A stretch of 6,210 nucleotides of DNA from Acidobacteriota bacterium (lineage in GTDB: Bacteria; Acidobacteriota; Blastocatellia; Pyrinomonadales; Pyrinomonadaceae). This document shows positions 1-5,507 of this stretch, piece after piece. Within the stretch, counting starts at the first letter, position 1, and every line of letters begins with the position of its first letter. The position numbers were made by a program, and so were the translations under genes. Under the pieces are notes generated by a model. That model ran no database searches, was not told the DNA's origin, and saw only the letters and a program-made list of their open reading frames with translations. Location: contig JAEWBM010000201.1 in NCBI GenBank assembly GCA_023391155.1, positions 1-6,210 of the forward strand. Reading direction: 5' to 3'.

Positions 1-953
1 CATATGAACAGGCCGAACGGCCTGACGAAGCTGAACGAGCCCTCGTACGAGCAGCGGAACTCGCGCCGGAATACACATTTCCGCGCTGGCAGCTCGGGAA
101 CTTCTACTTGCGCCAGAATCGGACCGATGAGGCTTTTGCCCAGCTAATGAAGACCACCGAAAAAAGCAGCGTTTATCGTGAGCAGGTGTTTTCTTTGGCG
201 TGGGATTACTTTGACAAGGATCCGCAGCGAGTAGAGTCGCTCGCGGGCGATTCACCCGACATGCGTGCGAGCCTAGCAATGTTCTTTGCAGCAAGGGGAG
301 CCGCGGCGGACGCGCTTCGAAACTGGAATTTGCTCAGCGAGGAGCAGAAGGCTTCGAATGCACAATTGCCCAAGGTGATGGCACAGGGGGTCTATGATCA
401 GCGGTCGTTCCGTCAGGCGGTCGCTTTCGCTCGCGAGGCGGGACTTGACCCCGACGCTGAGCCCGAAAGAGTGACGAATGCCGGCTTCGAAAAGTTTGTA
501 GGCAGTCAGGGGGAGGGTTTATTCGGGTGGCGTATAGGCCGCGGTGATTCGACCATAGACATCATGCCCGATTCGAGCGTGAAACACGGGGGAGGCCGCA
601 GCCTGAAGGTCTCCTTCAAGGGATACCAAAAACTTGACCTCTTCAATCCGACACAACTCGTCGCCGTTGAGCCGGGAAAGTCCTATCGCCTCTCATTTTG
701 GGTCCGGACCGAAAGCCTCAGAAGCGGCGGCCCGCCGTTTATCAAGATCACGAACGCGAATGACGACAATTCGATAGCGGCGTCCCAGCCGATCGATGCC
801 GCGACAGCCGATTGGGAGATGAGGTCGATCGAATTTACTACGCCCGCTAACTGCGAGGGCGTCTGGGTCGCATTGGCTCGAGGTTACTGCGGAGATGTAT
901 GCCCGATCAACGGAACGATTTGGCTGGACGATTTCGAGCTGGCCGGAATTTAG
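1..953 (+). CDS. TPR protein with C-terminal carbohydrate-binding-like domain (5' partial)
   Basis: The frame is open from base 3 at the left edge to TAG at 951-953, giving 316 visible residues; the true start lies outside the window. The TTG at 108 is not a likely start, because the sequence before it reads smoothly as TPR helices (residues 1-45, with DEAERAL, AAELAP and the LGNFYLRQNRTDEAF repeat pattern). Residues about 45-155 are further helical, TPR-like sequence of weaker match. From about residue 158 (NAGFEKF) to the end is a beta-rich module with GW, GGGRSLKVSF, VEPGKSYRLSFWVR and IWLDDFEL, the usual pattern of CBM4/9-type galactose-binding-like domains. No enzyme motif is visible. 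The O-antigen-ligase-like gene starts 7 nt after the stop, so the two are probably one operon, and a role as a scaffold or partner in surface polysaccharide assembly is inferred. The exact substrate is unknown. Confidence 0.85.
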   Translation, partial: YEQAERPDEAERALVRAAELAPEYTFPRWQLGNFYLRQNRTDEAFAQLMKTTEKSSVYREQVFSLAWDYFDKDPQRVESLAGDSPDMRASLAMFFAARGAAADALRNWNLLSEEQKASNAQLPKVMAQGVYDQRSFRQAVAFAREAGLDPDAEPERVTNAGFEKFVGSQGEGLFGWRIGRGDSTIDIMPDSSVKHGGGRSLKVSFKGYQKLDLFNPTQLVAVEPGKSYRLSFWVRTESLRSGGPPFIKITNANDDNSIAASQPIDAATADWEMRSIEFTTPANCEGVWVALARGYCGDVCPINGTIWLDDFELAGI

Positions 954-960
954 CTGAACG

Positions 961-2343
961 ATGACAATCGCGAACAAGATCGCATTTGCTTTGATCGGGG
1001 TGCTTGTGGTGTTTACGACTGCCGCTTATGGCGCCGTGCATCAGCCGATCATTGCATTGGTCTATATCACCATCGCGGCGATGATGGTGCTGTGGGCAGC
1101 GGACCGCTGGCGTGCCGGTGAACTGACCTACGACTCTTCATATTTGCAGCTTCCTTTGTATGCGGCTGCAGTATATGGATTAATTCAGGTGATCCCGTTC
1201 GGCACCCTTGCGGAGACGGCGGGAGTTGAGGGTATCCCGCGAACTATCTCGCTTTTCCCCTTCGCCACACAGTTATCCGCGTTACATTTCTTCGCATTGG
1301 CATTTTTCTTTTCCGCAGCCTTGGAGCTTATAAACAGCGCAGGGCGGATCAAAAAGCTCGTCTTGCTCATTACCATCTTCGGGGCTATCTTTGCATTCTT
1401 TTCGATACTGCAGTTTGTGTTGAGCCCTACGCGGATCTATGGGATCTACGAAGCTCGAAGCGGAGCCCCCTTCGGCACGTTCGTGAACCGGCATAATTTC
1501 GCCGCGTATATGGAAATGACGATGGCTTTGCCACTTGGCCTCATGTTCGTCGGGGCGGTGAACCGTGACAAGAAACTGCTCTACATTACCGGGATCGGAT
1601 TGATGGGCGTCGCATTACTGATGAGCGGGTCGCGCGGCGGACTTGTGGCATTTCTCGCCCAGATATTTGTTCTCATATTGCTGACGGTGGGCAATCGCAG
1701 CCGTTCGAACATTGTACTGAAAACCGCCCTAGCTGCCGCACTGGTCGCTGCGATCATCGGCGGATCATTCTTTGTGGGCGGCGAAAGTTCGCTGACGCGT
1801 ATCGCGGAGACCGCGACATCTCAGGATATTACGACCGACCGTGCACACATCTGGAGTGTCACGCTCGATGTCATCACCAACAATCTTCCATTCGGGGCGG
1901 GACTGGGAGCCTTCGGCGTTGCCTACACTGCCTCCGACACCTATAGCGGCCTGGAGCGGGTCGAACAGGCTCACAACGATTACCTGCAGGTGTTGTCCGA
2001 TGCCGGGCTGATAGGCCTACTGATAGGTGGGATATTTCTTTTTCTATTGTTTAAGATCGGGTTGGCCGCTGTGAAGAGCTCAAACCTGTTTCGCCGCGGT
2101 GTCGCGGTGGGAGCCTTCGCGGGGATAACTGCGATTCTCATTCACAGCATCTTCGATTTTGTGCTCCATACGTCAGCGGTCGCCGTCCTGTTCTTGGCCC
2201 TCACCGCTCTGCTCGCTGCCAGCGGGAGGCGTTACGATGACGATCTGGATGAACGAGATATCCACGGAACCGGCGAGCGGCGCCCGAAACGAAAGCGTGC
2301 GTCGATCAAGCCCTTCAAGGCTTCACGATCCCGAGCCCGCTAA
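961..2343 (+). CDS. O-antigen ligase/polymerase family membrane protein (Wzy_C-like)
   Basis: A 460-residue polytopic inner-membrane protein with about 10-12 hydrophobic segments from residue 5 to about 420. Family hallmarks of O-antigen ligase/Wzy-type proteins are visible: FVNRHNFAAY at 174-183, SGSRGG at 222-227, the large periplasmic loop at about 272-340 with R294 and W298, FGAGLGAFG at 311-319, AHNDYLQ at 337-343, and HSIFDF at 395-400. Members join undecaprenyl-linked glycans to lipid A core or to other acceptors, or polymerise glycan repeats, at the periplasmic face; sequence alone does not separate ligase from polymerase. ATG at 961 follows the TPR gene's stop by 7 nt, so translational coupling is likely. 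The C-terminus (422-460) is a polar tail, first acidic (DDDLDERD), then strongly basic (RRPKRKR and on), and longer than the membrane domain requires. Its stop lies 2 bp from the stop of convergent pssA. Confidence 0.9.
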   Translation: MTIANKIAFALIGVLVVFTTAAYGAVHQPIIALVYITIAAMMVLWAADRWRAGELTYDSSYLQLPLYAAAVYGLIQVIPFGTLAETAGVEGIPRTISLFPFATQLSALHFFALAFFFSAALELINSAGRIKKLVLLITIFGAIFAFFSILQFVLSPTRIYGIYEARSGAPFGTFVNRHNFAAYMEMTMALPLGLMFVGAVNRDKKLLYITGIGLMGVALLMSGSRGGLVAFLAQIFVLILLTVGNRSRSNIVLKTALAAALVAAIIGGSFFVGGESSLTRIAETATSQDITTDRAHIWSVTLDVITNNLPFGAGLGAFGVAYTASDTYSGLERVEQAHNDYLQVLSDAGLIGLLIGGIFLFLLFKIGLAAVKSSNLFRRGVAVGAFAGITAILIHSIFDFVLHTSAVAVLFLALTALLAASGRRYDDDLDERDIHGTGERRPKRKRASIKPFKASRSRAR

Positions 2344-2345
2344 CC

Positions 2346-3224
2346 TTACTCCGCCTCTCCTGCATCGGTCGAGTGGATCTTTGTACGCCGTCTTCGTGCC
2401 AGGCTTAGAACATACCAAAACACGCCGTGTGCGACATATAGGCCGGAGATCGTCACCAGGACGTACTTCGAATAAAGCCAGATCAGCATCCCAACCGCCG
2501 CGATCACAAGAACGAGATATAGATTCCGGCGTCCCGTCCCGGCCGTTTTAAAACTCGTATACTTGAGTGTACTGACCATTAGGACACCCAGGACCGCGAG
2601 CAGCACCATCATAAGCATCGCGTAGAACTGGGCATAGCCCACTCCGTACGAGCTGAGAGGCATCGGGGCAAAATGAACGATCGAGGCCATTAAGCCGGCA
2701 GCAGGCGGGATGGGAAGTCCCACAAAATTCTTTTTGTCCAGCTTCGGCGTGCCCTCCACGAGCACCCTAGGCCGCGTCGCCTGCAAATTGAACCGGGCAA
2801 GCCGAAAGGCACCGCACATCAGGTACATGAACAGAAGAAAGATCCCGAAACCATGTTCGGAACTTCTTTCGTTGAATGCACTCGCAATTCCCCAACTGTA
2901 GATCAGAGCGATCGGAGCTATGCCGAAGGTAAGGACGTCCGCCAGCGAGTCAAACTGAACGCCGATCTCCGTTGCCGTCCGCGTCATGCGGGCGACGCGC
3001 CCGTCGAGGGTGTCGAAAAGTATCGCGAGGCCGATCGCGATCGCTGCATAGTTGAAGTATCCGGAGGCCGCCACCGGGTCATCGGCTGCGAGCCGAAAGC
3101 CGTGGATGGACCACAGCACCGCAAAAAATCCCATCGCGATATTCGCGGCGGTAAACGCGGTTGGTATTACGTATAGGCCTTTCTTAATACCGCGGTGAAC
3201 GTGTTTGGGCTCTTCGGTTTCCAT
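2346..3224 (-). CDS. pssA: CDP-diacylglycerol--serine O-phosphatidyltransferase
   Basis: Catalyses CDP-diacylglycerol + L-serine to phosphatidylserine + CMP in the cytoplasmic membrane, the committed step to phosphatidylethanolamine. From the ATG at 3224 it has 292 residues. The CDP-alcohol phosphatidyltransferase signature is complete, D-x2-DG-x2-AR-x8-G-x3-D-x3-D, with D71, D74, G75, A78, R79, G88, D92 and D96. FRLARFN (about 140-146) and FVGLPIPPAAG (about 167-177) are typical of type II PssA and separate it from PgsA or Pis. About 7-8 hydrophobic segments span the protein, and the tail is basic (LARRRRTK). An in-frame GTG at 3233 would add three residues and overlap psd by 8 nt; the ATG, 1 nt after the psd stop (TAATATG), is preferred because it is a stronger start codon, but neither has a clear Shine-Dalgarno site. 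It is cotranscribed with psd, the next enzyme of the pathway. Confidence 0.95.
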   Translation of the reverse strand: METEEPKHVHRGIKKGLYVIPTAFTAANIAMGFFAVLWSIHGFRLAADDPVAASGYFNYAAIAIGLAILFDTLDGRVARMTRTATEIGVQFDSLADVLTFGIAPIALIYSWGIASAFNERSSEHGFGIFLLFMYLMCGAFRLARFNLQATRPRVLVEGTPKLDKKNFVGLPIPPAAGLMASIVHFAPMPLSSYGVGYAQFYAMLMMVLLAVLGVLMVSTLKYTSFKTAGTGRRNLYLVLVIAAVGMLIWLYSKYVLVTISGLYVAHGVFWYVLSLARRRRTKIHSTDAGEAE

Positions 3225-3225
3225 A

Positions 3226-3831
3226 TTATTCACGGAGACGGCCGATGATCGTCACGCCGCCCTTTACCCGATCACCGACTTTCGCTAAGACCTCGATGTT
3301 TGAGGGCATTCGAACGTCCGTCCTCGAGCTGAACTTGATCAACCCAAACCTCTCGCCGATCTCAAGCTCGTCCCCCTCTCCGCACCAGCAAACGATCCTA
3401 CGAGCAAGGATCCCAGCTATCTGCGTTACTTTAACAGAAGCCTGTTCACCCTTTAGAAGGATCGAATTTCGCTCATTTACAAAACTTGCGTCGTTTCCGG
3501 TTGCGGGTGCCTTTTTACCCTTCACATATTCGACCTTTTCGACAATACCTGTCATCGGCGAACGATTAATGTGAACGTCGATTGGCGAGAGGAAAACACT
3601 TACTGTCGTCGAGCCGTCGTCATGACGGTCGATGCGGGTCACTTTTCCGTCAGCAGCCGATACAATGATCCCGGCTTCGTCGGGTACCTCTCGGTACGGG
3701 TCACGGAAAAAGAACGCCATGAAACCGGCAAGTGCAGCAAACAGTGCCGCCACCCACCATAACTGCAGGTACGCAAGGATCAGCGCGATCACCGCCGGGA
3801 TCAATACAAACGGAAGTCCTTCTTTCGCCAT
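3226..3831 (-). CDS. psd: Phosphatidylserine decarboxylase proenzyme, short (PSD-A) type
   Basis: Converts phosphatidylserine to phosphatidylethanolamine plus CO2 using a pyruvoyl group made by self-cleavage of the proenzyme. At 201 residues it matches the short bacterial/archaeal form. The N-terminus has hydrophobic membrane-anchoring segments (about 7-42) ending in FFFRDP. Visible conserved elements are AADGKV (59-64, D61), SPIDVHINR (82-90, H87), FVNERN (117-122), QIAGILARRIVCW (137-149) and ERFGLIKF (160-167). The cleavage site normally reads Phe-Gly-Ser-Arg; here it reads F167-S168-S169-R170, so the Gly before the pyruvoyl-forming Ser is replaced by Ser. All else looks intact, so I expect an active enzyme, but this is unproven. 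The start MAKEGLPF fits the family; no good Shine-Dalgarno site precedes it, and a strong hairpin lies 10 nt upstream. It is followed immediately by pssA. Confidence 0.94.
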   Translation of the reverse strand: MAKEGLPFVLIPAVIALILAYLQLWWVAALFAALAGFMAFFFRDPYREVPDEAGIIVSAADGKVTRIDRHDDGSTTVSVFLSPIDVHINRSPMTGIVEKVEYVKGKKAPATGNDASFVNERNSILLKGEQASVKVTQIAGILARRIVCWCGEGDELEIGERFGLIKFSSRTDVRMPSNIEVLAKVGDRVKGGVTIIGRLRE

Positions 3832-3841
3832 ATAAACAAGA

Positions 3842-3886
3842 GGTTAGACGCGGAGGACGTGCGGAATACCAACTCCGTATCTAACC
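3842..3886 (-). promoter_or_regulatory. Stem-loop in psd 5' leader
   Basis: An inverted repeat with 14-base arms (3842-3855 and 3873-3886) matching at 12 of 14 positions is separated by a 17-nt loop. In minus-strand RNA one of the two mismatched positions becomes a G-U pair, leaving one A-C mismatch. The base of the stem is 10 nt before the psd ATG, and the RNA after it is U-rich (UCUUGUUUAU). It could be an attenuator or a translation-control element. The structure is seen directly; the function is inferred. Confidence 0.55.
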
Positions 3887-3902
3887 CCGTAACATTTGCC
3901 TT

Positions 3903-3932
3903 ATCTTAACTGATAGATCGGTATTTTGCGAA
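3903..3932 (-). promoter_or_regulatory. Possible psd-pssA promoter
   Basis: On the minus strand a -35-like TTCGCA (3932-3927) and a -10-like TAAGAT (3908-3903) are 18 nt apart, each matching 4 of 6 consensus bases. It lies just downstream of the terminator of the preceding gene, where psd-pssA needs its own promoter, and would give a leader of roughly 65 nt that includes the stem-loop. The match is weak and rests partly on position. Confidence 0.3.
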
Positions 3933-3933
3933 C

Positions 3934-3965
3934 AAAAAGGCCCGCCGGTGTCTCGGCCGGCGGGC
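3934..3965 (-). terminator. Rho-independent terminator after the small membrane protein gene
   Basis: A perfect 9-bp GC-rich stem (GCCCGCCGG at 3940-3948 pairing with 3957-3965) closes an 8-nt loop. On the minus strand it is followed by two C and then five T (3938-3934). It begins 27 nt past the stop codon of the 69-residue protein and separates the ZIP/small-protein unit from psd-pssA. Confidence 0.88.
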
Positions 3966-3992
3966 TAGAGGAGGATTGTATGAAGAAACTTT

Positions 3993-4202
3993 CTACGTCC
4001 GAACCGGATGGTCCTTGGCGTAGCTATAAGCACACCACGCTGAAATGAGATGTACCACCCATCCCAGCAGTCCCGCCGATCCTATCCATGAAACTCCTGT
4101 GAGTACAAGCCAGATAATCCCGACAATTATTCTGCCGTTATATATCTGTCCGACTCCCGGTACCAAGAGGCTTAGTATTCCTGCAACCAAGGGTTCACGC
4201 AT
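3993..4202 (-). CDS. Small two-helix membrane protein, TM2-like
   Basis: A 69-residue protein with two hydrophobic segments, at about residues 5-17 running into 24-38, and at about 42-61. The first carries LSLLVPGVGQIYNG (residues 11-24), a pattern found in TM2-domain and related small membrane proteins of unknown role (PGxGQ-[IF]YNG turn). A basic residue follows (R25) and the tail AKDHPVRT is polar. ATG at 4202 is supported by a GGAGGT Shine-Dalgarno sequence (4219-4214), though the 11-nt spacing is a little long. It lies 69 nt downstream of the ZIP transporter gene on the same strand and has its own intrinsic terminator just beyond, so it is either the last gene of that operon or a separate short transcript. 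The function is unknown; a link to metal transport would be guesswork from position alone. Confidence 0.82.
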   Translation of the reverse strand: MREPLVAGILSLLVPGVGQIYNGRIIVGIIWLVLTGVSWIGSAGLLGWVVHLISAWCAYSYAKDHPVRT

Positions 4203-4213
4203 CGTTGAAAATT

Positions 4214-4219
4214 ACCTCC
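4214..4219 (-). promoter_or_regulatory. Shine-Dalgarno site of the small membrane protein
   Basis: GGAGGT on the minus strand, 11 nt before the ATG at 4202. It is the clearest ribosome-binding site among the minus-strand genes and supports this small gene as real. Confidence 0.7.
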
Positions 4220-4271
4220 ACAAACCTTTTACGCTCGAGGAGGCGATTAGTTCCAAAAATTTTAATTCGGA

Positions 4272-5075
4272 TCAGTGCCCGAAAAGCTCGTGAACTATGA
4301 AGTAGACCCCGAAAAACAATGCCACTCCCGCGAAAACCGAAAGGGAAACGAGCGGCCGTTTGCCGCCGTGGTGATTTACCTCCGGAATGAGGTCGCTGGC
4401 CGCTACATAAAGGGTCACGCCCGCTGCCAGCGGCAGAGCGTAAGCGACCGAGCCTTCTATCCGGCTGCCGATTAAATAGAACGCCAGAACACCAAGCAGG
4501 GTCGCCGCACCGATAACCGAGGTTGCGAGAAGTACCTGTCGGAAGCCTTTACCCGCAGCGAGCATCATCGATCCGATCGTGAACCCTTCCGGGAACTTAT
4601 GCAGGAAAACGGCGATGAAGACCAAAAATCCGATCTTTATATCGATCAAAGACGCTGCGGCGATGGAGACTCCGTCAAAAAAGGTATGAATAAGCAGGCC
4701 GCCGACCCCCGTATATGCCGACCGTGCCGAAATTACGGTTTCCGAATGAACTTCCTCGCCCAAGTGAAAATGGGGCGCGATGGTGTGTTCAAAGAATTGT
4801 GTCAATAAATAGCCTGCCAATACGAGCATCATCGGCACATGAAGATCGTCCGCTGCAGCAGCGGCGGTTTCGGACCTCCAAAGTGCGATGGTTTTCGGAA
4901 GAACTTCAAAAAGGGTAACAGCCAGCATGAAACCGGCACCCAAGGCAAGGAGGTATTTGAGTCCGTTCTTGTACTCGGAATGAAGTTTAGATGGGAAGAG
5001 TATCGATCCGCCCAGAACATTCGCGAGTCCGGCGATCGTGCCAAATGCTATTAATTGCAGTAGGATAGGGTCCAT
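4272..5075 (-). CDS. ZIP family divalent metal transporter
   Basis: An inner-membrane permease expected to bring Zn2+ or another divalent cation into the cytoplasm. From the ATG at 5075 it has 267 residues, about the usual size for bacterial ZIP proteins (ZupT/GufA size). About eight hydrophobic segments are visible. The metal-site helices carry the signatures HTFFDG (H130-G135) and HKFPEG (H159-G164). A later helix has YVAASDLIPEVNHHG (about 223-237). The loop before the first signature is rich in possible metal ligands (HTIAPHFHLGEEVHSE, about 97-112). An upstream in-frame GTG at 5096 would add seven residues (MPQIRYR); the ATG is preferred because MDPILLQLIAFG leads straight into the first helix, but neither start has a well-spaced Shine-Dalgarno site. 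Substrate specificity (Zn, Fe, Mn) cannot be told, and no recognisable Zur or Fur site was found upstream. Confidence 0.93.
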   Translation of the reverse strand: MDPILLQLIAFGTIAGLANVLGGSILFPSKLHSEYKNGLKYLLALGAGFMLAVTLFEVLPKTIALWRSETAAAAADDLHVPMMLVLAGYLLTQFFEHTIAPHFHLGEEVHSETVISARSAYTGVGGLLIHTFFDGVSIAAASLIDIKIGFLVFIAVFLHKFPEGFTIGSMMLAAGKGFRQVLLATSVIGAATLLGVLAFYLIGSRIEGSVAYALPLAAGVTLYVAASDLIPEVNHHGGKRPLVSLSVFAGVALFFGVYFIVHELFGH

Positions 5076-5219
5076 TCGGTATCGAATCTGCGGCACCTCG
5101 TGCCGCTAAGAATAGACAACTTTAACCGAAAACCCCTCCAAAACGAAACTACTTGAAAGCCGGGTGCACCGGAATGGAAACAAATTTCACTCCGTTTAAG
5201 CACATGATTAAAATATATC

Positions 5220-5249
5220 TTGACAGTTAAGCGGGATTGGGCGTAATAT
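5220..5249 (+). promoter_or_regulatory. Sigma70-type promoter reading toward rsmH
   Basis: A perfect -35 TTGACA (5220-5225) is followed after 18 nt by TAATAT (5244-5249, 4 of 6 match to TATAAT). An A/T-rich stretch directly upstream (5205-5219) could act as an UP element. Transcription would begin near 5256, giving rsmH a leader of about 250 nt. The spacer contains one copy of the GTTAAGCG repeat, which suggests regulation by a bound protein. Confidence 0.6.
5225..5241. repeat. GTTAAGCG-core repeat, copy 1 (promoter spacer)
   Basis: AGTTAAGCGGGATTGGG. It fills the region between the -35 and -10 of the predicted promoter, a classic operator position. It matches copy 2 at 14 of 17 positions. 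Confidence 0.5.
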
Positions 5250-5261
5250 GCATATGGTTAT

Positions 5262-5298
5262 TGGCAATTTCGAAACCCACAGAGCTCGCAAATTGCTA
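5262..5298 (+). other. Stem-loop at the start of the rsmH leader
   Basis: The left arm starts at 5262 (TTGGCAATTTCGA to 5274) and the right arm ends at 5298 (TCGCAAATTGCTA from 5286). The arms form about 12 pairs with one bulged C (5289) and a roughly 12-nt loop. It lies only a few nucleotides after the predicted transcription start, where a stem can protect mRNA or act as a regulatory element. It does not match any riboswitch I recognise. Confidence 0.45.
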
Positions 5299-5320
5299 TT
5301 CGAGACATAGTTGTTTAAGA

Positions 5321-5337
5321 AGTTAAGCGAAATTGGC
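5321..5337. repeat. GTTAAGCG-core repeat, copy 2 (leader)
   Basis: AGTTAAGCGAAATTGGC, 96 bp downstream of copy 1 and in the same orientation. It is followed at once by a small GGCC-ATTT-GGCC hairpin (5335-5346). Confidence 0.5.
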
Positions 5338-5346
5338 CATTTGGCC

Positions 5347-5356
5347 GGTTAAGCGA
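5347..5356. repeat. GTTAAGCG-core repeat, copy 3 (leader)
   Basis: GGTTAAGCGA, 26 bp after copy 2 and in the same orientation. Only the core plus one base is shared with copy 2, so this copy is the least certain. Confidence 0.4.
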
Positions 5357-5507
5357 GGCCCGGCCCGGGGGAGGTCACGGATCGGCAGAAAGCCGCAGCG
5401 GTATCGGCGGCCCCCGCAAGTTTTCCGAGAGAAAATCGAGTTTTTGAGGAACGGCCCAATCGGCGCGGTGCGATACTCGTGTGCCTGACTATACGATCTT
5501 TGAAGAG

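Larger units (their letters stand above)
5076..5507. other. Divergent intergenic region, ZIP gene / rsmH
   Basis: About 430 bp without a convincing protein gene. It holds an AT-rich stretch (about 5201-5219), a promoter reading toward rsmH (5220-5249), three copies of a GTTAAGCG-core motif, a stem-loop (5262-5298), a GC-rich patch (5357-5373) and an 8-bp palindrome GGTGCACC (5163-5170) on the ZIP side. No mraZ-like frame is present. A 20-codon frame from the ATG at 5248 to TAG at 5308-5310 has no ribosome-binding site. I found no clear promoter for the ZIP gene. Confidence 0.7.

Noticed and set aside
9..24. Interrupted palindrome CAGGCCG-AA-CGGCCTG at the left edge
   Set aside because: It lies inside the TPR coding frame, and its bases simply encode part of the repeat helix; a single copy with no context is probably chance.
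2159..2551. Plus-strand frame of 130 codons across the ligase/pssA junction
   Set aside because: Out of frame with the ligase-like gene and antisense to pssA, both of which have strong family motifs; its Ser/Arg/Pro-rich composition is typical of a shadow frame.
3245..3835. Plus-strand frames antisense to psd
   Set aside because: psd motifs fix the minus strand; these frames show no domain and no start signal.
5163..5170. Palindrome GGTGCACC upstream of the ZIP gene as a metal-regulator site
   Set aside because: Only 8 bp, it does not resemble Zur, Fur or MntR boxes, and no promoter elements were clear next to it.
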